A model generated the notes under the pieces. It worked only from the letters and a program-made list of their open reading frames with translations, did not search any database and was not told the origin of the DNA. 64,000 bases of DNA from Rubellimicrobium arenae (lineage in GTDB: Bacteria > Pseudomonadota > Alphaproteobacteria > Rhodobacterales > Rhodobacteraceae), in contig NZ_JAFMST010000006.1 in NCBI RefSeq assembly GCF_017916275.1, forward strand, positions 62,001 through 126,000, written 5' to 3'. A program made the position numbers and the translations under genes. Shown piece after piece: positions 39,778 through 51,137 of the stretch (position 1 is the first letter of the stretch; each line of letters opens with the position of its first letter).

Positions 39778-40212
39778 ATGCGGCGATGGGGCGAGGCGAT
39801 GGAACGCGGGCGGGTCTACCGGCGGCGCCCGGGAGCCTATGCGATCCTCTGGCGCAGGGGAGAGCTGCTTCTCACCTTCCAGGCCGAGCCCCACCCTGAG
39901 GTGCAACTGCCCGGCGGGGGCATCGACCCGGGCGAGTCGCCCCTTGGGGCGCTGCACCGGGAGGTGCTCGAGGAAACCGGCTGGACCATCTCCGGGGCAC
40001 GGCGGCTCGGGGTCTACAAAAGGTACGCCTACATGCCGGATTACGACCTTTGGGCCGAGAAGGTCTGCCAGGTCTGGCTCGCCCGGCCGGTGCGTCGGGT
40101 TGGGCCGCCGACCGAACCGGGGCACGCCGCGCTCTGGGCCTCGCCCGAGGTGGCGCTGGACCTGCTGCCGAACGCAGGGGAACGGGATTTTCTCCGCAAG
40201 CTGCTCACGTAA
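39778..40212 (+). CDS. Nudix hydrolase
   Basis: A small Nudix hydrolase of 144 residues. The box lies at about residues 47-69 (GGGIDPGES to REVLEETGW). The N-terminal strand VYRRRPGAYAILWRRGELLLTFQ and the KRYAYMPDYDLWAEKVCQVWLARP segment are not specific enough to name a substrate; nucleoside diphosphate derivatives are usual for such proteins. The ATG at 39778 is preceded by CAGGA. It stands alone between hslO (divergent) and argG. Confidence 0.8.
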   Translation: MRRWGEAMERGRVYRRRPGAYAILWRRGELLLTFQAEPHPEVQLPGGGIDPGESPLGALHREVLEETGWTISGARRLGVYKRYAYMPDYDLWAEKVCQVWLARPVRRVGPPTEPGHAALWASPEVALDLLPNAGERDFLRKLLT

Positions 40213-40431
40213 GGGGGTCCTCTCGGGCCAAAGCGGGCTTGGATGCCTTGGCCGGGGTTCAGGCTTTCCTTGGAGCCGGTCCGCGCCGGTCCATGACACC
40301 CCGCTCCGACCCCGGCGCAACCTACCCTCCGCGGCACCACGGACGCGGGTGGCCGCTAGGTCAACGGCCCTCGCTTGCTGCCCCAGCCGAAACCCGCTAC
40401 GGCGCGCGAAACTGCCTCACGGAGCCGCGCC

Positions 40432-41664
40432 ATGACTGCCCCTGCCCCCAAGAAGGTTGTCCTTGCCTATTCCGGCGGACTCGACACCTCCATCATCCTG
40501 AAGTGGCTCCAGACGGAGTATGGCTGCGAGGTCGTGACCTTCACCGCCGACCTGGGCCAGGGCGAGGAACTGGAGCCCGCGCGCAGGAAGGCGGAACTGC
40601 TGGGCATCAGGAGCGAGAACATCCACATCGAGGACCTGCGCGAGGAGTTCGTGCGGGACTTCGTGTTCCCGATGTTCCGGGCGAATGCGCTCTATGAGGG
40701 GCTCTACCTGCTCGGGACCTCCATCGCACGGCCTCTGATCGCGAAGCGTCTCGCGGAGATCGCGGCTGAGACGGGCGCGGATGCGGTGGCGCACGGGGCC
40801 ACGGGCAAGGGCAACGATCAGGTGCGGTTCGAGTTGGGGGTGGCGGCGCTCAATCCGGCGCTGAAGGTGATCGCGCCGTGGCGGCTGTGGGACCTGACCT
40901 CGCGCACGAAGCTCCTGGAGTTCGCGGAGGCGAACCAGATCCCGATCGCCAAGGACAAGCGGGGCGAGGCGCCGTTCTCCGTGGACGCGAACCTGCTGCA
41001 CACCTCCTCGGAGGGAAAGGTGCTCGAGAACCCGGCCGAGGAGCCGCCCGCCTATGTCTACCAGCGGACGGTGGACCCGGAGGCCGCGCCCGATCAGGCC
41101 GAAACCGTGGAGATCGGGTTCGAGCGCGGGGACGCGGTGTCCATCGACGGAGAGCGGATGTCGCCGGCGACGATCCTGACCCGGCTGAACGAGATCGGCG
41201 GCCGGCACGGGGTCGGGCGACTGGATCTCGTGGAGAACCGCTTCGTGGGCATGAAGTCGCGTGGGATCTACGAGACGCCCGGCGGGACGATCCTGCTGGA
41301 GGCGCATCGGGGCATCGAGCAGATCACGCTGGACGCGGGCGCGGGGCACCTCAAGGACTCGATCATGCCGCGCTATGCGGAGCTGATCTACAACGGCTTC
41401 TGGTTCTCGCCCGAGCGGGAGATGCTGCAGGCGCTGATCGACAGATCGCAGGAGCACGTGACCGGGACCGTTCGGGTCAAGCTCTACAAGGGCTCGGTGC
41501 GGACGGTGGCGCGGTGGTCGGACCATTCGCTGTATTCGGAGAAGCACGTAACTTTCGAGGAGGACGCGGGCGCCTACGATCAGAAGGACGCGGAAGGCTT
41601 CATCCGGCTAAACGCGCTGCGCCTCCGGCTGATCGCGGTGCGGAACGCCCGCACGAAAGCCTGA
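40432..41664 (+). CDS. argG: argininosuccinate synthase
   Basis: ArgG joins citrulline and aspartate with ATP, the penultimate step of arginine synthesis. The ATP pyrophosphatase loop SGGLDTS is at residues 14-20; [37 protein letters not shown] and [10 protein letters not shown] are family landmarks. Length 410 residues. The ATG at 40432 has GGAG seven bases upstream. A weak promoter candidate TTGCTG-N17-TACGGC lies at 40375-40403. It is monocistronic and followed by a hairpin. argJ, earlier in the pathway, is at 13.2 kb. Confidence 0.97.
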   Translation: MTAPAPKKVVLAYSGGLDTSIILKWLQTEYGCEVVTFTADLGQGEELEPARRKAELLGIRSENIHIEDLREEFVRDFVFPMFRANALYEGLYLLGTSIARPLIAKRLAEIAAETGADAVAHGATGKGNDQVRFELGVAALNPALKVIAPWRLWDLTSRTKLLEFAEANQIPIAKDKRGEAPFSVDANLLHTSSEGKVLENPAEEPPAYVYQRTVDPEAAPDQAETVEIGFERGDAVSIDGERMSPATILTRLNEIGGRHGVGRLDLVENRFVGMKSRGIYETPGGTILLEAHRGIEQITLDAGAGHLKDSIMPRYAELIYNGFWFSPEREMLQALIDRSQEHVTGTVRVKLYKGSVRTVARWSDHSLYSEKHVTFEEDAGAYDQKDAEGFIRLNALRLRLIAVRNARTKA

Positions 41665-42043
41665 CCCAAGAAGACTGTGCACTGCCGCACAGGGCGGCCG
41701 GTCGGTGGCAGCCCTGTGCAGGCCCGCACATCCGGACCTGAGCGAGGGACGTCCCTCCGCCCTGTTCGGCTGGCTGTGCCAGACTGACCGTTCAGAGCCC
41801 TCGCGACCGCATCTCACTGAAGGCGGAGCCGGGGTGACCGGACGTCCAGGCACAAGGCAGCCGCAGTCCGGTGCCGCGAGCCGTCATGATCCTGTCCCAC
41901 CCAGGGCGCCCCATGAGGGCGAGCTCGAGGCAGGTCGCCTGAAGGGCAGGCCCCTGCCTCGTGCGGTCACCCAATGAGCAGGCAGGCATCGATGCCGCCG
42001 AGAGGTTGCGCCTGTTTGCCCGCCCCGAGAGCTGCTGGCCACC
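41665..42043. other. 379-base gap between argG and the ribokinase-like gene
   Basis: The two genes converge here. Apart from a strong inverted repeat near the argG end I see no gene; a GTG-started frame at 41705-41977 has no ribosome binding site or recognisable sequence. The space is larger than usual for convergent genes in this window. Confidence 0.45.
41687..41719 (+). terminator. inverted repeat after argG
   Basis: GCACAGGGC (41687-41695) pairs perfectly with GCCCTGTGC (41711-41719) around a 15-base loop. There is no T-run, so it may act in Rho-dependent termination or 3'-end protection rather than as an intrinsic terminator. Confidence 0.35.
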
Positions 42044-42909
42044 TCATCCGGGGCTGAACGCGAGCACCTCCTGTTTCGTCGGGATGGCATCGGCAGCGCC
42101 ATGGCGCGTGACCTTGAGCGCGGCGGCGCGCGTCGCGAGCCGGATCGCTTCAGGCATGGGCTGTCCGGCGTCGAGACCTGCCAGAACATAGCCGGTGAAC
42201 GTGTCCCCCGCCCCGGTGGTGTCGACGGGGGTCACGCGGGCCGCGGGAAAGCGGCTCTCCTCGTTGCCGTGGAACCAGAGGCAGCCTTCAGCGCCCAGCG
42301 TGACGATGACGTCGGCAAGACCCAGGCTCCCGGGTCCCTGGCCGGTCTCCTTGCTCAACTGCTCGGCCTCGATCTCGTTGAGGATGAGGAGATCGGTGAA
42401 CGGCAGGATGGCCCGCACCGCTGCGGCTTCGAAGGGCGCGGCGGCATAGGTAACGCGGAGCCCTCGGGAGCGGGCGGCACGGGCCGCTTCCACCTGCAGG
42501 TTGGTTTCGTTCTGGGTCAGGAAGAGGTCGCCCGCCTTGGCGGCGGCTAAGGTCGTGTCCACGTGGGCCGGGGAAATGCGACGGTTGGTGCCGGGGAACA
42601 GGATGATCATGTTCTCTGCCGACTCGGCTACGGCGATGATGGCATGCCCTGACGGAGTGTCGAGCGTGGCGACGGAACTCGTGTCCACGCCATAGCCACG
42701 CATGCGGTCGAGCATCCAGCCACCTTCCGGGCCGATGGCACCGATGTGTTTTACTTTGCCGCCAGCCCGGGCCGATGCCACTGACATGTTTGCTCCCTTG
42801 CCCCCCAGGCCAGCGGTCAGCATGTGGGCGGCCAGCGTCTCGCCAGGGACCGGGATGTGTGGGAGCGCATAAACGTGGTCGGCGTTGATGCTGCCAAGGT
42901 TCCAGATGG

Positions 42910-42913
<4 letters not shown>
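42044..42913 (-). CDS. PfkB-family carbohydrate kinase, ribokinase-like
   Basis: A 289-residue sugar kinase of the ribokinase/PfkB family. The substrate-binding GGKGANMSVA is at residues 37-46 and the catalytic DTTGAGDTFTG near residue 232 (Asp as base). The start MTIWNLGSINADHVY is typical of ribokinase. Its start overlaps the maeB stop by four bases (ATGA), so it is translated with the malic enzyme; the reason for this pairing is not obvious. Substrate could be ribose or another furanose such as a nucleoside. Confidence 0.85.
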
Positions 42914-45174
<2,261 letters not shown>

Positions 45175-45302
45175 GACGGTCCTCCCCGGGTTTTCCGGGC
45201 AGATTGCGCGAGCGCCACGGCCGCCGCAACCATCCTCGGAGCGGGGCTGGCTCGCCCGGTCCCGAAGCCTTAGCCTCGCGGATGGCTGACAGGGAGCAGG
45301 CG

Positions 45303-47942
45303 ATGGACGGGGCGGGACCGGAGACTGGGCCTGGAACGGGCGCCATCACGCCGATGATGGTGCAATACCTGGAGATCAAGGGGCGGCACCCGGACGCGCT
45401 CCTGTTCTACCGGATGGGCGATTTCTACGAGATGTTCTTCGAGGACGCCGAGGCGGCCGCCCAGGCCTTGGACATCGCTCTGACCAAGCGGGGCCAGCAT
45501 CTCGGACGGGACATTCCCATGTGCGGGGTGCCGGTTGCCACGGCCGAGAGCTACCTGCTCCAGCTGATCCGGAAGGGCTTCCGGGTCGCGGTGGCCGAGC
45601 AGCTGGAGGATCCGGCCGAAGCCAAGAAACGTGGCTCGAAATCGGTCGTCAAGCGCGACGTCGTGCGTCTGGTGACGCCGGGCACGCTGACCGAGGAGGC
45701 GCTTCTCGAGGCGCGGCGCGCGAACTTCCTGGCTGCTTATGCCAGCCAGAAGGGCGAGGGCGCCTTGGCTTGGGCCGACATCTCCACCGGGGCGTTCGGG
45801 GTGAAGTCCTGCCTGGTGGGCGACCTGGGTGCCGAGCTGGCGCGTCTGGCCCCGCGTGAGCTGCTGGTCTGCGACGAGATGGAGCGCGAGCTGTCCGCTG
45901 TCGCCCAGGACGCCGGAACGCAGGTGACAGCGCTCCCCCGGGCCGCGTTCGATCCCGGGAGCGGAGCACGCCGACTCCAGAGCTGGTTCGAGGTCGCAAC
46001 CCTTGATGGCTGGGGAAGCTTTGAAAAGACCGAGATCGCGGCCATGGCGGCCTTGGTCGACTACCTCGACCTGACCCAGAAGGGCGCGCGGCCCCACCTG
46101 TCACCGCCCCAGCGGGAGGGAACAGGCGAGTTCATGGAGATCGACGCCGCGACGCGCGCCTCCTTAGAGCTGACCCGGGGGCTGGGCGGCGGTCGGGGGG
46201 GATCGCTGCTGGCCTGCATCGACCGGACCGTCACGGCGGCGGGCGCGCGGAAGCTGGAGGCCCGCATCGCAGCGCCCTCGCGCCGGCTGGACGTGATCGG
46301 GGCGCAGCTCGACGCGGTCGAAGCCCTGGTCGAGCGGCCGGAACTCGTGCGGGACCTGCGGGACGCCTTGCGGAGCGCGCCGGATCTGGACCGCGCCCTG
46401 TCACGACTGGCCTTGGACCGGGGTGGGCCACGCGATTTGGGCGCCCTGCGGGACGCCTTGCAGGTGGCCGAGCGCGTGGCCAAGCTGCTTGCGCCGGAGG
46501 ACCTGCCGCCGCGTCTCGTGCAGGCTGTCCAGCGCCTAGCCGGACCCGAGGGCTTGGCCGAGCTTCTTGGAGAAGCGCTCGTGGCCTCGCCTCCGACATT
46601 GGCGCGTGACGGCGGCTTCGTCGCGACTGGCTTCGCCGGCGACCTCGATCAGGCACGGCAATTGCGGGACGAAGGACGCGCCGTGATCGCCGCCATGCAG
46701 GCGGACTACGCCGGGCAGACCGGCGTGGCCTCGCTCAAGATCCGGCACAACGGGACCCTCGGCTATGTGGTCGAGGTCAGCACGGCCCAGGCCGATAAGC
46801 TGCAAAAGCCGCCGTTCGATGCGATGTTCCATCATCGGCAGACGACCGGCTCGGCGGTTCGCTTCGTGACCCAGGCCCTGACCGAGACCGAGGCGCGTCT
46901 TCTCAATGCGGGAGAGGAAGCACTGGCCATCGAGCGCCGCATCTTTGGAGACCTGCGTGGCGCGGCCCTGAGCGAGGCGGCCGTTCTGGCCCGGGTCGCA
47001 GGCGCCTTGGCCGAGGTGGACGTGGCAGCGGCGCTGGCCGACCTTGCCATGCAGGAAGGGTGGACCCGGCCCGTTCTGGACGCCTCGCGCGACTATCATG
47101 TGCGCGGTGGGCGGCATCCCGTGGTCGAGGCGGCCCTGCGGCGCCAGGGAAAGCACTTCGTTGCCAATGATTGCGATCTGTCGGACCGGCCGATCCGGCT
47201 GCTGACCGGACCGAACATGGGCGGCAAGAGCACCTATCTGAGGCAGGCGGCCCTGCTTGCGGTGCTGGCGCAGGCGGGGAGCTTCGTCCCGGCGGACGAG
47301 TTGCGGATGGGGCTGGTCAGCCGCCTGTTCAGCCGGGTCGGCGCGTCCGACGATCTTGCGCGCGGGCGATCGACCTTCATGGTCGAGATGGTCGAGACCG
47401 CTGCGATCCTGAATCGGGCGGATGACCAGAGCCTCGTGCTGCTGGACGAGATCGGGCGCGGCACAGCGACCTGGGACGGCCTGTCGATTGCCTGGGCGGT
47501 GCTGGAGCACCTGGAGGGCGTGAACCGCTGCCGGGCGATCTTTGCCACCCACTACCACGAGCTGGCGACCTTGGCCGGATCCTTGCCCAGGGCCTCGAAC
47601 GCCCATGTGGCCGTCGCGGATTGGGAGGGGGAAGTGGTCTTTCTCCACGAGGTCCGGGACGGCGCAGCGGATCGGAGCTACGGGGTGCAGGTCGCGCGTC
47701 TGGCCGGGTTGCCCCCCAAGGTCGTGGCGCGGGCCAAGGCGGTGCTGCGGGGCCTGGAGGCGCGGGCGCGCGAGGGCGGGCCAAGGGCGCTGGAGGATGA
47801 GTTGCCGCTCTTCGCGCGTGGAACAACGCCCGAGGAGCCGAGGACCTCAGCCGTCGAGGAACGGTTGAAGGAGGTCCGGCCCGACGACCTCAGCCCGCGC
47901 GAGGCGCTGGCCCTCGTCTACGAGCTTCGGGGATTGCTGTAG
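45303..47942 (+). CDS. mutS: DNA mismatch repair protein MutS
   Basis: MutS recognises mispaired bases and small loops. The mismatch-binding N-terminus has ITPMMVQYLEIKGRHPDALLFYRMGDFYEMFFEDA in part, with the wedge Phe/Glu motif FYEMF; the ATPase has Walker A GPNMGGKSTYLRQ (about residue 638), Walker B VLLDEIGRGT and ATHYHEL. With this start it has 879 residues. I prefer the ATG at 45303 because GGGAG lies 6 bases upstream; an ATG at 45282 would add 7 residues with no ribosome binding site. Divergent from maeB and converging on grpE. Confidence 0.96.
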   Translation: MDGAGPETGPGTGAITPMMVQYLEIKGRHPDALLFYRMGDFYEMFFEDAEAAAQALDIALTKRGQHLGRDIPMCGVPVATAESYLLQLIRKGFRVAVAEQLEDPAEAKKRGSKSVVKRDVVRLVTPGTLTEEALLEARRANFLAAYASQKGEGALAWADISTGAFGVKSCLVGDLGAELARLAPRELLVCDEMERELSAVAQDAGTQVTALPRAAFDPGSGARRLQSWFEVATLDGWGSFEKTEIAAMAALVDYLDLTQKGARPHLSPPQREGTGEFMEIDAATRASLELTRGLGGGRGGSLLACIDRTVTAAGARKLEARIAAPSRRLDVIGAQLDAVEALVERPELVRDLRDALRSAPDLDRALSRLALDRGGPRDLGALRDALQVAERVAKLLAPEDLPPRLVQAVQRLAGPEGLAELLGEALVASPPTLARDGGFVATGFAGDLDQARQLRDEGRAVIAAMQADYAGQTGVASLKIRHNGTLGYVVEVSTAQADKLQKPPFDAMFHHRQTTGSAVRFVTQALTETEARLLNAGEEALAIERRIFGDLRGAALSEAAVLARVAGALAEVDVAAALADLAMQEGWTRPVLDASRDYHVRGGRHPVVEAALRRQGKHFVANDCDLSDRPIRLLTGPNMGGKSTYLRQAALLAVLAQAGSFVPADELRMGLVSRLFSRVGASDDLARGRSTFMVEMVETAAILNRADDQSLVLLDEIGRGTATWDGLSIAWAVLEHLEGVNRCRAIFATHYHELATLAGSLPRASNAHVAVADWEGEVVFLHEVRDGAADRSYGVQVARLAGLPPKVVARAKAVLRGLEARAREGGPRALEDELPLFARGTTPEEPRTSAVEERLKEVRPDDLSPREALALVYELRGLL

Positions 47943-47948
47943 GCCTGT

Positions 47949-47985
47949 GAGGCCCCACGACGGCGGCGTGCCGACGTGGGTCCTC
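47949..47985. terminator. hairpin between mutS and grpE
   Basis: GAGGCCCCACG (47949-47959) pairs with CGTGGGTCCTC (47975-47985) with one mismatch, and the loop itself contains CGGC/GCCG. No T-run on either strand, so it may serve both convergent genes weakly. Confidence 0.4.
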
Positions 47986-48016
47986 AGGAGCGGCCCGACC
48001 GAACCGGAGCGCCGGT

Positions 48017-48595
48017 TCAGGACGCCGGCATCGACGAGACGCCGACCTGAGCCGGGCGCAGCAGGCGGTCGTGAAGCATGAAGCCCTCGGTCGCGACCTG
48101 GATGATGTCGCCGGATCGGGTGCCGGGAACCGGGGCCTCGAACATGGCCTGATGGACCGCCGGGTCGAACCGGTCGCCGACCTGAGGCGCGATCACCGTG
48201 ATGCCGTGCCTGGCGAAGGTGCTGACGATCTCGCGCATGGTGAGGTCGATGCCTTCGAGAAGGGCGGAGTTGGCGGCGCGCTGCTCCTCGGTCACGGCGT
48301 CCAGCGCGCGGCGGAGGTTGTCGTAGACCGGCAGCAGGTCGCGGGCGAGCTTGGAACCGCCGTACTGCTCGGCCTCCTTGCGGTCCCGCTCGGCGCGCTT
48401 GCGCATGTTCTCGGTCTCGGCGAGCTGCCGCAGGACGCGGTCCTTGAGCTCGTCCCGCTCGGCGCGAAGCGCGTCGAGGTCCGCCAGCAGGTCCGCATGG
48501 GCCTGCTCGTCGGCGTCGGCCTCGGCCGCGAGCTCGTCCAGCGACTTCAGGTCGTCCTGGCTGGACAGCGTCTGGGGATCTGATTGGTCGGACAT
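48017..48595 (-). CDS. grpE: nucleotide exchange factor GrpE
   Basis: GrpE releases ADP from DnaK. The N-terminal ~90 residues form a long coiled coil (LDELAAEADADEQAHADLLADLDALRAERDELKDRV in part), followed by the signature TENMRKRAERDR, ARDLLPVYDNLRRAL and the C-terminal beta domain with DRFDPAVHQAMF and GFMLHDRLLRPAQV. Length 192 residues. It is second in an hrcA-grpE operon, 10 bases after hrcA. Confidence 0.97.
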   Translation of the reverse strand: MSDQSDPQTLSSQDDLKSLDELAAEADADEQAHADLLADLDALRAERDELKDRVLRQLAETENMRKRAERDRKEAEQYGGSKLARDLLPVYDNLRRALDAVTEEQRAANSALLEGIDLTMREIVSTFARHGITVIAPQVGDRFDPAVHQAMFEAPVPGTRSGDIIQVATEGFMLHDRLLRPAQVGVSSMPAS

Positions 48596-48605
48596 GAAGG
48601 GATCC

Positions 48606-49688
48606 TTAGGAACGTTCTGAAAGGAGGCGGCCCACGAGCTGCGCCGTATAGTCCACGATGGGGACGATGCGCCCGTAGTTGAGCCGTGTGGGGCCGATGA
48701 CGCCGATGGCGCCGACGACCGTACGGTCGGCGTTCATATAAGGCGAGACGACCAGGGATGAACCCGAAAGCGAGAAGAGCTTGTTTTCGGATCCGATGAA
48801 GATGCGGACCCCCTCGGCTCCCTGGGCCAGTTCGAGGAAGCGCGCGATGTCGCTCTTGCGTTCGAGATCGTCCATGAGGACGCGGACGCGATCGAGGTCC
48901 GCCTGCGCCTCCGGACTGTCGAGGAGGTTACCGGCCCCGCGCACGATGAGCCGCTCGGGCGCGCCATGATCCTCGCTGGCCCAGGTGGCCAAGCCCGACT
49001 CGACCATGGCCTGGGCCAGGCTGTCGAGTTCCTGGCGGCGCTGCTCCATCTCGCGGGCGATGACGCCATGGAGTTCGGGAAGCGTCCGGCCTTCGGCCAG
49101 CGCGTTCACGAAGTTCGCCGCCTCGCGCATCGAGGAGGGCGTCTGGCCAGGGGGCGGCGCGAAGACGCGGTTCTCGACGTGACCGTCGGCGAAGACGAGC
49201 ACCACGAGCGCGCGGTCGGCCCCGAGGGATACGAATTCGACGTGGCGAATGGGGGCGCTGTCGCGCTTGGGGGCAAGAACGAGGCTTGCGCCGCGCGTCA
49301 GGCCGGACAAGGCGGCCCCGACCCGGTCAAGGGCCGCGTTGACGTCGGCGCCGCGCCGGGTGGGGGTGCCCGTCACGGTGGACTCGAGCCGCTCCCGGTC
49401 CTCGCCGGTCATGGGACCGACTTCCAGAAGACCATCCACGAAGAGCCGAAGGCCCGCCTGGGTCGGAACCCGGCCCGCGCTGACATGCGGATGACCGAGG
49501 AGGCCCATCTCCTCCAGGTCCTGCATGACGTTGCGGATGGTGGCGGCCGAGACCTGCTCAGACATGGTCCGCGTGAGGGTGCGCGATCCGACCGGAGCGC
49601 CGCTCTCCAGATAGGCTTCGACCACGCGGCGAAACACCTCGCGCGAGCGGTCGTTCATTTCCTCGATGGCGGGCGAGCGGTCGGGCAT
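48606..49688 (-). CDS. hrcA: heat-inducible transcription repressor HrcA
   Basis: HrcA represses chaperone genes by binding the CIRCE inverted repeat and depends on GroEL for folding. Landmarks: the winged-helix region with VEAYLESGAPVGSRTL, SAATIRNVMQDLEEMGLLGHPHVSAGRVPT (in part), and a long C-terminal ligand-type domain ending in IGPTRLNYGRIVPIVDYTAQL. Length 360 residues from the ATG at 49688. It is the first gene before grpE. I find no CIRCE repeat (TTAGCACTC-N9-GAGTGCTAA) upstream of hrcA, dnaK or elsewhere in the window, so its operators, probably at groESL, are outside. Confidence 0.96.
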   Translation of the reverse strand: MPDRSPAIEEMNDRSREVFRRVVEAYLESGAPVGSRTLTRTMSEQVSAATIRNVMQDLEEMGLLGHPHVSAGRVPTQAGLRLFVDGLLEVGPMTGEDRERLESTVTGTPTRRGADVNAALDRVGAALSGLTRGASLVLAPKRDSAPIRHVEFVSLGADRALVVLVFADGHVENRVFAPPPGQTPSSMREAANFVNALAEGRTLPELHGVIAREMEQRRQELDSLAQAMVESGLATWASEDHGAPERLIVRGAGNLLDSPEAQADLDRVRVLMDDLERKSDIARFLELAQGAEGVRIFIGSENKLFSLSGSSLVVSPYMNADRTVVGAIGVIGPTRLNYGRIVPIVDYTAQLVGRLLSERS

Positions 49689-49716
49689 GGGCCTGTGCGA
49701 TCTCCGGGGCGAACGC

Positions 49717-49745
49717 ATGTAAGCAACGCAGGATCGGGCGTCAAC
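49717..49745 (-). promoter_or_regulatory. predicted heat-shock-type promoter of hrcA-grpE
   Basis: On the minus strand GTTG (49745-49742), 18 bases, CTTACAT (49723-49717): the same arrangement as upstream of dnaK (GTTG-N18-CTTATAT). It also reads as TTGACG-N17-TACATG. The leader to the hrcA ATG would be about 20-25 bases. Confidence 0.55.
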
Positions 49746-49821
49746 GGGACGCAGAGCGACGGGTTGGCGTCAAGAGGCTTGTCCTGTAGGGACCAAGGCC
49801 GATCATCCCACAGGAGTTTCC

Positions 49822-50529
49822 ATGCGCCCCTCCGGCCGAGCGACCGACGCCCTGCGTTCCCTTTCCATCGAACCCAACTTCAACCGCCACGCCGAGGGGT
49901 CCTGCCTGATCCGGGTGGGGAACACGCATGTGATCTGCACGGCCTCCCTCGAGGAGCGGGTGCCGCCGTTCCTGAAGAACACCGGCAAGGGCTGGGTGAC
50001 GGCCGAGTATGGGATGCTACCGCGCGCGACCAACACGCGGATGCGGCGCGAGGTGAAGGACGGGCCGTCGGGCCGGACGCAGGAGATCCAGCGCCTGATC
50101 GGGCGGTCCCTGCGGGCGGGCGTGGACCTCGTGGCCCTGGGCGAACGGCAGATCACCGTCGATTGCGACGTGATCCAGGCTGACGGCGGAACGCGCTGCG
50201 CCGCCATCACCGGCGGCTGGGTCGCCCTGCGGCTGGCGATGAACAAGCTGCTGAAGGCGGGGGCAATCCAGAGGGACCCGCTGGCGGCGCCGGTGTCGGC
50301 GGTGTCGGTGGGGCTTTATGCCGGCCAGCCGGTGCTGGACCTCGACTACCCGGAGGACAGCGAGGCCGGCGTGGACGCCAATGTGGTCATGACGGGCGAC
50401 CGGCTGATCGAGGTGCAGATGAGCGCCGAGGGGTCGACCTTCTCGCGCGAGCAGATGGTGGTTCTGCTGGACCTGGCGGCCCGAGGGAATGGCCTGCTGG
50501 CGCAGGCGCAGATGGGGGCGGTCGCCTGA
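49822..50529 (+). CDS. rph: ribonuclease PH
   Basis: RNase PH is a phosphate-dependent 3' exonuclease that trims tRNA precursors. The start [29 protein letters not shown], the MLPRATNTR loop, [16 protein letters not shown] and [21 protein letters not shown] are the family hallmarks (phosphate-binding Args included). Length 235 residues. The ATG follows CAGGAG. It leads rph-rdgB-hemW, with a one-base overlap to rdgB, and is divergent from hrcA. Confidence 0.97.
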   Translation: MRPSGRATDALRSLSIEPNFNRHAEGSCLIRVGNTHVICTASLEERVPPFLKNTGKGWVTAEYGMLPRATNTRMRREVKDGPSGRTQEIQRLIGRSLRAGVDLVALGERQITVDCDVIQADGGTRCAAITGGWVALRLAMNKLLKAGAIQRDPLAAPVSAVSVGLYAGQPVLDLDYPEDSEAGVDANVVMTGDRLIEVQMSAEGSTFSREQMVVLLDLAARGNGLLAQAQMGAVA

Positions 50530-51137
50530 TGCGGCGGTTGACCGACACGCGGCTGGTCGTCGCGACGGGGAACAAGGGCAAGCTCGAGGAGATGCGGGCG
50601 CTGCTCGAGCCGCGTGGGATCGGGATCACCTCCAACGCGGACCACGGGCTGCCCGAGCCCGAGGAGACCGAGAACACGTTCCTGGGCAACGCCCGGATCA
50701 AGGCGCATGCGGCGGCCAAGGCGCTGGGCCTGCCGGCGCTGGCCGATGACTCGGGGATCGAGGTCGAGGCGTTGGACGGCGCTCCGGGCGTCCGTACGGC
50801 GGACTGGGCCGAGACGCCGAACGGGCGCGACTTCCTGGTGGCCATGGAGCGGACGCATGATGCCTTGGTGGCCAGCGGCGCGCCGGAGCCTTGGCGGGCG
50901 CGGTTCGTCTCGGTTCTCGTGCTGGCCTGGCCGGACGGACATGAGGAAAGCTTCCGGGGCGAGGTGAACGGTCGCGTGATCTGGCCGCCGCAGGGGGTCC
51001 TGGGGCATGGCTACGATCCCATATTCATCCCGGATGGGCACGAAAGGACCTTTGCGGAGATGACGGCCGAGGAAAAGAACGCCCTGAGCCACCGTGGTGC
51101 GTCGATCCGCGCGTTCGAGGCCGCCTGCCTTGGCTGA
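50529..51137 (+). CDS. rdgB: XTP/dITP diphosphatase, RdgB/HAM1 family
   Basis: RdgB removes dITP, ITP and XTP from nucleotide pools. VVATGNKGKLEEM at the N-terminus binds the triphosphate; ETENTFLGNARIKA, ALADDSGIEVEALDGAPGV and GHGYDPIFIPDG follow in family order. Length 202 residues. Start overlaps the rph stop by one base (TGATG). Together with mutT and mutS in the same window it forms part of the mutation-avoidance set. Confidence 0.97.
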   Translation: MRRLTDTRLVVATGNKGKLEEMRALLEPRGIGITSNADHGLPEPEETENTFLGNARIKAHAAAKALGLPALADDSGIEVEALDGAPGVRTADWAETPNGRDFLVAMERTHDALVASGAPEPWRARFVSVLVLAWPDGHEESFRGEVNGRVIWPPQGVLGHGYDPIFIPDGHERTFAEMTAEEKNALSHRGASIRAFEAACLG

